Assembly: GCA_022701845.1 (NCBI GenBank)
Contig: JAKONS010000514.1
Location: forward strand, 1-9,226
Direction: 5' to 3'
DNA length: 9,226 nt
Source of the DNA: Burkholderiaceae bacterium
Lineage (GTDB): Bacteria > Pseudomonadota > Gammaproteobacteria > Burkholderiales > Burkholderiaceae
Shown here: piece after piece, positions 1-6,527 of the stretch
Position numbering within the stretch: position 1 is the first letter of the stretch
Layout: each line of letters begins with the position of its first letter
Translations under genes and position numbers: made by a program
The notes under the pieces: model-generated
The model's input: the letters and a program-made list of their open reading frames with translations, nothing else
Told to the model about the DNA's origin: nothing
Database searches by the model: none

Positions 1-246
1 ATCGTGCCGCAGGAGCGCTTCGAGCTGAGCTCGCTGCTGGCGATCGCGATGATGGTCGACCAGGGGCTGGGCGTGTCGCTGATGCCGGACATCGATTCGC
101 CGCTGACCGCCGGGCTGGCGGTGGCCACGCTGGCGCTGCCGGATGCCACCGATACCCGGCGCTTCGGCATCCTGTGGCCACGCACCTCGCCGCGGGCGGC
201 GCTGGTGGCGGCGTTCTTCGCCGAGGCGCGGCGGGCGTCGGGCTGA
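1..246 (+). CDS. LysR-type transcriptional regulator, C-terminal fragment (5' end outside window)
   Basis: Reading frame 1 is open from the first base to a TGA at 244-246, giving about 81 residues of a protein whose start lies outside the window. The stretch LAIAMMVDQGLGVSLMPD followed by a hydrophobic strand and RRFGILWPRTSP is typical of the last third of the LysR substrate-binding domain (periplasmic-binding-protein fold), where a helix precedes the G-x-G-V-x-L-(L/M)-P strand and the protein ends shortly after a final helix. The DNA-binding winged helix would be upstream. Such proteins are usually dimeric or tetrameric regulators that respond to a small ligand. The ligand and targets cannot be inferred. 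It is separated from the next large gene by almost 300 bp, so it is probably not part of that operon. Family assignment is fairly safe; specific identity is not possible. Confidence 0.8.
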   Translation: MVPQERFELSSLLAIAMMVDQGLGVSLMPDIDSPLTAGLAVATLALPDATDTRRFGILWPRTSPRAALVAAFFAEARRASG

Positions 247-334
247 CGCCGAGAGTCGGAGGGCTGGGGATGATGCAGCTGACGACTGCGCCGGCAGTGC
301 GGCACGTGCGCATCAAACCGACGAACCGACTCTT

Positions 335-350
335 GCGCAATTGATTGCGC
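335..350. repeat. Short perfect inverted repeat (7-bp arms, 2-bp spacer)
   Basis: GCGCAAT-TG-ATTGCGC is a perfect dyad in the gap between the LysR fragment and the SPFH gene. It resembles a protein-binding operator more than a terminator, because no T-run follows it. It may also be chance in GC-rich DNA. Confidence 0.35.
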
Positions 351-414
351 TGGGCGTGCGGGCGCCCGGGGGCTAAGTCATGCACATGGCGGCGATGGCA
401 TGTAGGAGGTTTGC

Positions 415-492
415 ATGCGAGCGATTCGCCAATGGGCGGGGCAGGACCGGGTGGACTGGGCGGGACGACGATTTGGTACTGCCGCCTCATAG
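415..492 (+). CDS. Candidate 25-residue small ORF with a perfect Shine-Dalgarno
   Basis: A perfect AGGAGG at 404-409 lies 5 nt before an ATG at 415, opening 25 codons that end at TAG 490-492. The peptide begins MRAIRQWAGQDRVDW and is basic, with two tryptophans. It is not recognised. It sits upstream of the SPFH cluster and ends 45 bp before that start codon, so it could be a leader peptide or an independent microprotein; it could also be a chance ORF. An overlapping ATG about 20 nt upstream in another frame has no comparable ribosome-binding site. The ribosome-binding site is the only positive evidence. Confidence 0.3.
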   Translation: MRAIRQWAGQDRVDWAGRRFGTAAS

Positions 493-503
493 ATCGGGCT
501 CGT

Positions 504-509
504 TATGAT
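504..509 (+). promoter_or_regulatory. Possible -10 box for the SPFH-led cluster
   Basis: TATGAT matches the sigma-70 -10 consensus at five of six positions and lies 28 bp before the SPFH start codon. No good -35 is seen at 16-18 bp; TTGGTA at 473-478 is 25 bp away, which is too far. The call is therefore weak. Confidence 0.25.
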
Positions 510-537
510 CTTCGCCATCACACAAACGGATGCCGCC

Positions 538-1551
538 ATGGGCTTGTTCGACTTCGTCAAGAAACAGTTCATAGACATCCTGCAATGGACCGAAGACGGC
601 GACGGCGTGCTCGCTTGGCGCTACCCGATGCAGGACCTTGAGATCCAGTACGGCGCCTCGCTCACGGTGCGCGAGTCGCAGATGGCGGTCTTCGTCAACG
701 AAGGCAAGATCGCCGATGTGTTCGGTCCCGGCATGTACAAGCTGACGACCCAGACCATCCCGGTCATCACTTACCTCCGGAATTGGGACAAGCTCTTCGA
801 GTCGCCGTTCAAGAGCGACGTCTATTTCTTCAGCACCCGTCAGCAGATCGACCAGAAGTGGGGCACGCCGCAGCCCATTTCTATTCGCGACAAGGACTTC
901 GGCGCAGTACGCCTGCGCGCCTTCGGCAACTACAGCTACCGGCTGGTCGACCCGCGGCTGTTCCACACCGGGCTCTCCGGCACGCGCGAGCGCTACACCG
1001 CCGCTGACCTCGATGGCCAGCTCCGCGGCCTGGTGCTGCAGAACATCAGCACCGCCATCGCCAGCGCCGGCGTGCCCTTCCTCGATCTCGCCGCCAACCA
1101 GGTCGGCTTCGCGCAGGCACTCAGCACCCAACTGGCGCCGGAGTTCGCGCGGCTTGGCCTGGCGCTGGATGGCCTGACGGTGCAGAGCATCTCGCTACCC
1201 GAAGAACTGCAAAAAGTGCTGGACCAGAAGGCCGGCATGGGCATGGTCGGGGGCGACATGAACAAGTTCATGCAGTACCAGACTGCGCAGGCCATCCCCA
1301 AGTTTGCCGAAGGCGCCGGGCAGGGCGGCGGCATCGCTGGCGACGCCATGGGGCTGGGCGCTGGCGTGGCCTTGGGCCAGGTTCTCGCGCAGAACTTGCA
1401 GCAGGGGCTCTCCGGGAACGCGGCGGCGACCGTCAGGCCCGAAGAGGTCATGGCCACCCTGGAGAAGCTCGGCGACCTGAAGGCCAAGGGCATCCTCACC
1501 GCCGAAGAGTTCGATGCCAAAAAAGCCGAATTGCTCAAGAAGCTGGTCTGA
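538..1551 (+). CDS. SPFH/band-7 domain protein with C-terminal SHOCT motif (YdjI/virion-core-like)
   Basis: This 337-residue protein begins MGLFDFVKKQFIDILQWTED, the usual N-terminus of the bacterial SPFH subfamily often annotated as 'virion core protein' or YdjI-like. An SPFH-like region covers roughly residues 20-240. A Gly/Ala-rich linker follows at about 255-290. The last 35 residues (EEVMATLEKLGDLKAKGILT, then EEFDAKKAELLKKL) form a SHOCT motif, a short C-terminal oligomerisation module. SPFH proteins form membrane-associated oligomeric scaffolds. No obvious N-terminal transmembrane helix is seen, so membrane attachment would be peripheral or through partners. An in-frame ATG at 505 would add 11 residues, but it overlaps the -10-like box and family members start at MGLFDF, so 538 is preferred; no strong Shine-Dalgarno is visible. 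The next gene starts 14 bp downstream, suggesting one transcript. The exact role is unknown. Confidence 0.88.
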   Translation: MGLFDFVKKQFIDILQWTEDGDGVLAWRYPMQDLEIQYGASLTVRESQMAVFVNEGKIADVFGPGMYKLTTQTIPVITYLRNWDKLFESPFKSDVYFFSTRQQIDQKWGTPQPISIRDKDFGAVRLRAFGNYSYRLVDPRLFHTGLSGTRERYTAADLDGQLRGLVLQNISTAIASAGVPFLDLAANQVGFAQALSTQLAPEFARLGLALDGLTVQSISLPEELQKVLDQKAGMGMVGGDMNKFMQYQTAQAIPKFAEGAGQGGGIAGDAMGLGAGVALGQVLAQNLQQGLSGNAAATVRPEEVMATLEKLGDLKAKGILTAEEFDAKKAELLKKLV

Positions 1552-1565
1552 CTGCGCCATTCCCC

Positions 1566-3089
1566 GTGGCTAAGCCCGGTCTCCAGCGCGTCTATCGCGC
1601 GCCCTGCCCCGGATGCGGCGCGCCCGTCGACTTCCTTAGCGCGCAGTCGACCTGCGCCATCTGCCCGTATTGCCAGACGACGGTGGTGCGGCAGGGCGAG
1701 GCGCTGTTGCGCATCGGCAAGATGGCAGATGTCTTCTCGGACTTCAGCCCGCTGGAGCTCGGTGTCACTGGCCGCTGGAACCAAAAGCCCTTCACTCTCG
1801 TCGGCCGTCTGCAATACCGCTACGGCGACACGACCTGGAACGAGTGGCAGGCCTGCTTCGACGACGGCACTATGGCCGCACTGGCCGAGGACAATGGCGC
1901 CTTCGTTTTCACGCGGCCGGTGACCGCGCAGGCGCAGGTGGCCGGACCCGAATACCTGCGCGTGGGCGCGACTACGGTGGTCAACGGCAAGCACTACACC
2001 GTCACATTCAACCAACCGGTGCAGCTGGTGTCTGCACAGGGCGAACTGGGCCATCTGCCCACGCTGGGTGTGCCCTTCTCGATGGCGGAACTGCGCAGCG
2101 AGGACGCTGAAGTGCTGTCCATTGATTACGGCCTGGAGACGCCGGTGTTGTCGGCCGGCCGCAGCGTCGCGCTGGACGACCTGAAGCTGCACGGACTCAA
2201 GGACGGCTCGGTGCGCAGCGACAGCGGCCGCTCATTCGACTGTCCCCATTGCGGCGCGCCATTGCAGGTCAGGCTCGACTTCACGAAGACGATCGTCTGC
2301 CGCACCTGCCATTCCATCATCAGCCTGGACCAGGGCGTGGGCGGCGAACTGCGCCACGTTCAGCAGGACGAACCCGTTCAGCCCCTGATACCGCTAGGCT
2401 CGACCGGCTCGCTGCAAGGCGCCGAGTGGCAGGTGGTGGGCTTCCAGCACCGCAGCGGCCAGGCCACCGGCGGCGACGATGAATGGTTCGGCTGGAGCGA
2501 ATATCTGCTGTTCCATGCCAAGCGCGGATTCATCTTCCTGGTCGATGCCGAGGACGGCTGGAGCGTGGTCAAGCCCGCGACCGGCGTGCCCTCGCAGTCG
2601 CCCGACCGCAGTTCCGCCACCTACCTCGGCACGCGCTACACCCTGCGTTACGACTACAAGGCCCGCACCGACTACGTCGTCGGAGAGTTCTACTGGCCCG
2701 TGGTGCGCGGCCAGACCAGCGACAACCGCGACTACGCTCACCAGCGCAACCGGTTGTCCATGGAGCAGACCGGCGCCGAGGTGGTCTGGTCGAACGGCGT
2801 GCAGCTGATGGGCAATACCGTGGCCATCGCTTTTGGACAGGTGTCGAAGATGTCGCTTTTCAACCGCGGCGACGCCGCGCCGGTTTCCACCAGCATCGCC
2901 GGCAGCGGGCTAGGCGTGACCACCACGGCGACCATCATCATCCTCGCCCTGGTGCTCGCCTTTCTGCTCTTGCCCGTGCTGATGGGCCGCTCGCGCTGCG
3001 ATCCCAACGTGGAGACCTGCAGCAGTTCCGGCTACCGCACCTCGGGCGGGTCCTGGGGCGGCTTTTCCACCGGCGGCGGCCATAAGTGA
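1566..3089 (+). CDS. DUF4178 protein with two zinc ribbons and a C-terminal membrane anchor
   Basis: A 507-residue protein starting at GTG 1566. It has two zinc-ribbon-like Cys clusters: C14-P-G-C17 with C30/C33-P-Y-C36, and C226-P-H-C229 with C245-R-T-C248. Each is followed by a DUF4178-type beta-rich domain, about residues 59-118 (ending DDGTMAALAEDNGAFVF) and about 287-417 (EWQVVGFQHRSG, WFGWSEYLLFHAKRGFIFLV, then YLGTRYTLRYDY). A single hydrophobic helix (IIILALVLAFLLLPVLMG) lies near 458-477. The tail is short and rich in Gly, Ser and two Cys. The layout suggests a tail-anchored protein with the zinc ribbons and DUF4178 repeats in the cytoplasm. The GTG start is kept because the next in-frame ATG lies within the first unit, after the first zinc ribbon. 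DUF4178 has no established biochemical function; it is found beside SPFH and polyamine-type genes. The internal repeat of ribbon plus domain suggests an ancient duplication. Confidence 0.85.
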   Translation: MAKPGLQRVYRAPCPGCGAPVDFLSAQSTCAICPYCQTTVVRQGEALLRIGKMADVFSDFSPLELGVTGRWNQKPFTLVGRLQYRYGDTTWNEWQACFDDGTMAALAEDNGAFVFTRPVTAQAQVAGPEYLRVGATTVVNGKHYTVTFNQPVQLVSAQGELGHLPTLGVPFSMAELRSEDAEVLSIDYGLETPVLSAGRSVALDDLKLHGLKDGSVRSDSGRSFDCPHCGAPLQVRLDFTKTIVCRTCHSIISLDQGVGGELRHVQQDEPVQPLIPLGSTGSLQGAEWQVVGFQHRSGQATGGDDEWFGWSEYLLFHAKRGFIFLVDAEDGWSVVKPATGVPSQSPDRSSATYLGTRYTLRYDYKARTDYVVGEFYWPVVRGQTSDNRDYAHQRNRLSMEQTGAEVVWSNGVQLMGNTVAIAFGQVSKMSLFNRGDAAPVSTSIAGSGLGVTTTATIIILALVLAFLLLPVLMGRSRCDPNVETCSSSGYRTSGGSWGGFSTGGGHK

Positions 3090-3129
3090 CCGCGGCCTGC
3101 TTACCCTCCCCTTTTTCCGGAGAAACACC

Positions 3130-3351
3130 ATGTCCCTCGATTGGCTGCGGCCCGCCGCCTTTATCGGCTCCATCCTGTTCGCCTTTATCGGTGTCGGCGT
3201 GTTCTGGGTCTCCTTTGTCGTCATGGACAAACTCACGCCCTACAAGCTGTGGGAGGAACTCGTCGAGCGGCAGAACGTCGCGCTGGGCGTTGTCGTCGCC
3301 GCGATGGCACTGGGGATTTCCATCATCGTGGCCGCCGCCATCCACGGCTAG
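3130..3351 (+). CDS. DUF350 (YjfL-like) small two-helix membrane protein
   Basis: A 73-residue protein with two hydrophobic segments, about residues 9-29 (FIGSILFAFIGVGVFWVSFV) and 50-71 (ALGVVVAAMALGISIIVAAA), separated by a charged loop containing KLTPYKLWEELVERQN. This is the standard DUF350 unit; some family members carry two or more units, this one carries one. Purine-rich GGAGA at 3119-3123, 6 nt before the ATG, is a reasonable ribosome-binding site. It follows the DUF4178 gene by 40 bp and is followed 4 bp later by the proposed start of the aminopropyltransferase, so co-translation is likely. DUF350 has no proven activity. Its recurrent neighbourhood with polyamine-related genes (YjfL near the ATP-grasp YjfC in enterobacteria, recalled from the literature) supports a role at the membrane in that chemistry. 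Confidence 0.85.
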   Translation: MSLDWLRPAAFIGSILFAFIGVGVFWVSFVVMDKLTPYKLWEELVERQNVALGVVVAAMALGISIIVAAAIHG

Positions 3352-3355
3352 TCGC

Positions 3356-4915
3356 TTGCCGCCGCACGCGTCGCAAGGCGCCTCCCCTGCCGCCGCGCCG
3401 CGCCCGCTGGAGGTCGCGCTGCTGGCCAGCGTCTTCGTGGTCGCCGCCTGCGGGCTGCTCTACGAACTGGTTGCGGGCACGCTCGCCTCCTATGTACTGG
3501 GCGACTCCATACTGCAGTTTTCCACCGTCATCGGTGCCTACCTGTTCGCAATGGGCATCGGGTCATGGCTGTCGCGTTTTTTCGAGCGCCAGTTGCCGGC
3601 GCATTTCCTACGCATCGAACTGCTGGTGGCCGTCGCGGGCGGGCTGATGCCCAGCGTTCTGTTCCTGGCGAGCGCCTGGCTACCCGGCGCCTTCCGCTTC
3701 CTGCTCTACATGCTGGTGCTGCTGGTCGGCGTGCTGGTGGGGCTGGAGATTCCGCTGGTCATGCGGATCCTTAAACGCAATGCCTCGATGCGCGAGCTAG
3801 TGTCGCAGGTGCTCACCTTCGACTATCTGGGCGCGCTGGCCGTCTCCATTGCGTTTCCGCTGGTGCTGGTGCCCTATCTCGGGCTGATACGCACCGGCCT
3901 GGCCTTCGGCCTGATGAACACCGCGGTGGCGGTATGGGCACTGTGGCTGTTTCGGCACGAGCTGCGCGGCCTGGCGTCGCATGCGGTGGCCTGCATGCTG
4001 ACCGTCGCCGTGCTTGGCGCATGCTTTGGCTTTGCGGGCCGCATCACCAGCCTGGCGGAAGACCGCTTCTACCAGGACCATGTGGTCCTGGCCGAAAGCA
4101 CGCCGTGGCAGCGCATCGTCGTCACCCGCGGACACAACGGGCATCGCCTGTACCTCAACGGCAATCTGCAATTCGCCGAGAGCGACGAATACCGCTACCA
4201 CGAGGCGCTGGTGCATCCGGCGATGTCCGCCTTCGCCTCGGGCGCGTCACCGCGGCGTGTAGCCGTACTGGGCGGCGGCGACGGCATGGCAGTGCGGGAA
4301 ATCCTCAAATACCCCGACGTCGAGAGCGTTACCCTGGTCGAACTCGACCCGCGCATGACCGCACTGTTCTCGACCCACCCGCTGCTGTCGCGGCTCAACG
4401 GCGGCTCGCTGACATCGGCCAAGGTCCACATCGTCAACAACGACGCCTTCCAGTGGCTGGAGAAAACGCAGAACAGCTTCGACGTGATCGTGGTCGATTT
4501 CCCCGACCCGACGAACTTCTCGATCGGCAAGCTCTACACCACGTCCTTCTATTCGCTGCTGGGCCAGCGACTGTCGGCGGGTGGGTATGCGGTGATCCAG
4601 ACCACATCGCCGCTGATCGCACGCAAGAGCTTCTGGACCATCGCCACATCGATCGAGGATGCGGGTCTATCGACGGCGCCGTACCACGTCCATGTGCCCA
4701 GCTTCGGCGAGTGGGGCTTCATCATCGCCAGCCGCAGGCCGTATGCGATGCCGAATGCCTTGCCGCCGGGCCTGCGTTTCCTCACGCCGCAGATCGTACC
4801 GGCGCTATTCGACTTTCCGCTCGACATGCAGCGCGTGCCGGCCGAGCCGAACCGGCTGTCCAACCAGGTGCTGGTGACCACCTACGAGCAGGAGTGGGGC
4901 AAGGTGGCCAAATGA
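3356..4915 (+). CDS. Membrane-embedded polyamine aminopropyltransferase (spermidine-synthase-like)
   Basis: This 519-residue protein has two parts. Residues 20-225 contain about seven hydrophobic helices, starting VALLASVFVVAACGLLYELV. Residues 235-505 are a Rossmann-type spermidine synthase domain: GGGDG at 306-310 (donor binding), VELDP at 328-332 (acidic end of strand 2), and DFPDP at 381-385, whose first Asp fits the catalytic base. The family transfers an aminopropyl group from decarboxylated AdoMet to an amine, releasing methylthioadenosine. The start is an inference: the frame is open back to 3086, but the part overlapping DUF350 is a Ser/Pro/Arg-rich shadow, and TTG 3356, 4 bp after the DUF350 stop, gives the normal family length. 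No Shine-Dalgarno is seen, so translational coupling is likely. The stop overlaps the next ATG (ATGA). The acceptor is unknown; the membrane domain sets it apart from the soluble SpeE of housekeeping spermidine synthesis. Confidence 0.88.
   Translation: MPPHASQGASPAAAPRPLEVALLASVFVVAACGLLYELVAGTLASYVLGDSILQFSTVIGAYLFAMGIGSWLSRFFERQLPAHFLRIELLVAVAGGLMPSVLFLASAWLPGAFRFLLYMLVLLVGVLVGLEIPLVMRILKRNASMRELVSQVLTFDYLGALAVSIAFPLVLVPYLGLIRTGLAFGLMNTAVAVWALWLFRHELRGLASHAVACMLTVAVLGACFGFAGRITSLAEDRFYQDHVVLAESTPWQRIVVTRGHNGHRLYLNGNLQFAESDEYRYHEALVHPAMSAFASGASPRRVAVLGGGDGMAVREILKYPDVESVTLVELDPRMTALFSTHPLLSRLNGGSLTSAKVHIVNNDAFQWLEKTQNSFDVIVVDFPDPTNFSIGKLYTTSFYSLLGQRLSAGGYAVIQTTSPLIARKSFWTIATSIEDAGLSTAPYHVHVPSFGEWGFIIASRRPYAMPNALPPGLRFLTPQIVPALFDFPLDMQRVPAEPNRLSNQVLVTTYEQEWGKVAK
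4901..4907 (+). promoter_or_regulatory. Ribosome-binding site for the FAD oxidase gene
   Basis: AAGGTGG lies 4 nt before ATG 4912, inside the end of the aminopropyltransferase gene. Together with the ATGA overlap it fixes 4912 as the start, in place of far-upstream starts in the same open frame. Confidence 0.6.
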
Positions 4916-6495
4916 GAGGCGCGACGCTGTCGCGGCGCGGGGTGCTACTGGCCGGTGCGGCGTCGCTTGCCGCCTGCAGCCAGACGCCCCCCGCCCTGCA
5001 GGGCGGCTTCGCGGGCATCGCCTTCGAGCGCGGGCACCTGCTGCGCTCGCTTCCCTCTGCGGGCTCCGAGCCGGCGGTCACCCGCCGCACGCAGGTAGTG
5101 ATCGCCGGCGCGGGCATCGCCGGCTTGGCCGCGGCGCGGGCGCTTCGCTTGGCGGGCCTGGAAGATTTCCGGGTGATGGAACTGGAAGACGGCGCCGGTG
5201 GCAACAGTCGCGGCATGGCGGTCCAGGGCCAGCCCTGTCCCATGGGTGCGCACTATCTGCCGGTGCCCGGCGACGACTCGGCCGAGGTGCAGAACCTGCT
5301 GGAGGAGCTCGGCATGCGCAAGCGCGTGGCCGGCCGCTGGGTCTACGACGAACTGCAGTTGTGCCACAGCCCGCAGGAGCGTCTCTTCATCGACGGCAGC
5401 TGGCAGGAAGGCCTGTTGCCGATGCAGGGCGCGACCGCTGCGACGCTGGACCAGTACCGGCGCTTCAGCCAGGTCGTCGCAGCCGAAGGTCGCGCCTCGC
5501 GTTTCGCGATGCCGGCTTTTCGTGCGCCGTTCACCGCGCGGCAACGCTCCCTGGCCGCCCAACGCTTCGATGCGTGGCTGACCTTGCAAGGCTTCGACGA
5601 CGCGCGCCTGCACTGGTACCTCGATTACTGCTGTCGCGACGATTACGGCTGCGGCCTGGACGGCGTCTCGGCGTGGGCCGGGCTGCACTACTTCGCCAGC
5701 CGCCACGGGTTTTCCGCACCGGGGGAATTCGCGGACAACGCTGATCCCGGCGTGCTGACTTGGCCGGAAGGCAACGGCCGGCTGTCGGCCGCGATGGCCG
5801 CGCCGCTGGGCGACCGGCTGCTGCCCGCCCACACGGTGCTTTGCATCGCCGAGGGCCGGCACGGGGTGGACGTCGATGTCTTCAACCATGGTCTCGCGCA
5901 GAAAGAACGCTGGTCGGCTGACCGTTGCATCGTCGCGCTGCCGCTGCATGGCGCGGCCCGCGTGGTCGTCGGCGCGCCTGCCTTCCTGGCCGACGCGGCG
6001 GCCCGCACGCCGCATGCCGCGTGGGTGGTGGCCAACCTGCATCTGTCGCAACCGCTGGCCGACCGCCCCGGCGCTCCACCGTCCTGGGACAACGTGGTGT
6101 ACGGCTCCAGCGCGCTGGGCTATGTGGATGCGCGCCACCAGTCGCTAAACCCGCGCCCCGCGCCGACGGTACTCACCTGGTATCGGGCGCTGGGCGCTGG
6201 CGTGGATGCACGACGCGACCTGCTTGCCCGCCCCTGGGACTTCTGGCGCGACGCCGTGATGGCCGAGCTCTCCGTTCCGCATCCGGATATCGGCGACAAG
6301 GCCACGCGGCTGGAGGTGGTGCGTTACGGCCACGCGATGGCCGTGCCCGCTCCGCAGGCGGACCCGGTGCGCGCCCCCGCCGTGCCAGCCGCGGGCCGGC
6401 TTTTCTTTGCGCACAGCGACTGGTCGGGTTACTCGGTCTTCGAGGAGGCCTTCACCCGCGGACACCTGGCAGGCGAGGCCGTGGCCAAGGCCTAG
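4912..6495 (+). CDS. Tat-exported FAD-dependent amine-oxidase-like lipoprotein
   Basis: A 527-residue flavoprotein. The N-terminus has a twin-arginine motif (SRRGVLLAG, residues 7-15) followed by a lipobox SLAAC with Cys22, so it is predicted to be a folded Tat substrate that is lipidated and faces the periplasm. A Rossmann FAD-binding fold follows: VVIAGAGIAGLAAARAL with GxGxxG at 66-71 and the conserved acid in VMELEDGAGGNSR, a typical amine-oxidase N-terminus. The last 31 residues (LFFAHSDWSGYSVFEEAFTR onward) match the C-terminal flavin-contact motif of the amine oxidase / phytoene desaturase superfamily. A distinctive internal segment DYCCRDDYGCG carries Cys240, Cys241 and Cys247. Its translational coupling to the aminopropyltransferase suggests that it oxidises an amine or aminopropyl product. 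Substrate, and whether it is an oxidase or dehydrogenase, cannot be told. The same frame is open back to 3934, but that is antisense-like shadow of the upstream gene. Confidence 0.87.
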   Translation: MRGATLSRRGVLLAGAASLAACSQTPPALQGGFAGIAFERGHLLRSLPSAGSEPAVTRRTQVVIAGAGIAGLAAARALRLAGLEDFRVMELEDGAGGNSRGMAVQGQPCPMGAHYLPVPGDDSAEVQNLLEELGMRKRVAGRWVYDELQLCHSPQERLFIDGSWQEGLLPMQGATAATLDQYRRFSQVVAAEGRASRFAMPAFRAPFTARQRSLAAQRFDAWLTLQGFDDARLHWYLDYCCRDDYGCGLDGVSAWAGLHYFASRHGFSAPGEFADNADPGVLTWPEGNGRLSAAMAAPLGDRLLPAHTVLCIAEGRHGVDVDVFNHGLAQKERWSADRCIVALPLHGAARVVVGAPAFLADAAARTPHAAWVVANLHLSQPLADRPGAPPSWDNVVYGSSALGYVDARHQSLNPRPAPTVLTWYRALGAGVDARRDLLARPWDFWRDAVMAELSVPHPDIGDKATRLEVVRYGHAMAVPAPQADPVRAPAVPAAGRLFFAHSDWSGYSVFEEAFTRGHLAGEAVAKA

Positions 6496-6527
6496 GCGCG
6501 CGTTGCCAGCGCATTAGAACGCCGCGC
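6496..6527. terminator. Weak hairpin between the convergent genes
   Basis: GCGCGCGTT (6496-6504) can pair with AACGCCGCGC (6518-6527), with one bulge, around a 13-nt loop. It spans the 18-bp gap between two convergent stop codons. No T-run follows on either strand, so it is at best a weak bidirectional terminator. Confidence 0.25.

Noticed and set aside
505..537. Upstream ATG at 505 for the SPFH gene
   Set aside because: It overlaps the -10-like box and adds 11 residues not typical of the family, whose members begin MGLFDF.
993..2192. Long minus-strand ORFs opposite the SPFH and DUF4178 genes, and 4945-6138 opposite the FAD gene
   Set aside because: They are rich in His, Arg and Gln, lack recognisable domains and mirror strong plus-strand genes in GC-rich DNA.
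3934..6495. An 853-residue fusion reading into the FAD enzyme
   Set aside because: The first ~325 codons are an arginine-rich shadow of the aminopropyltransferase; the RBS and signal peptide place the start at 4912.
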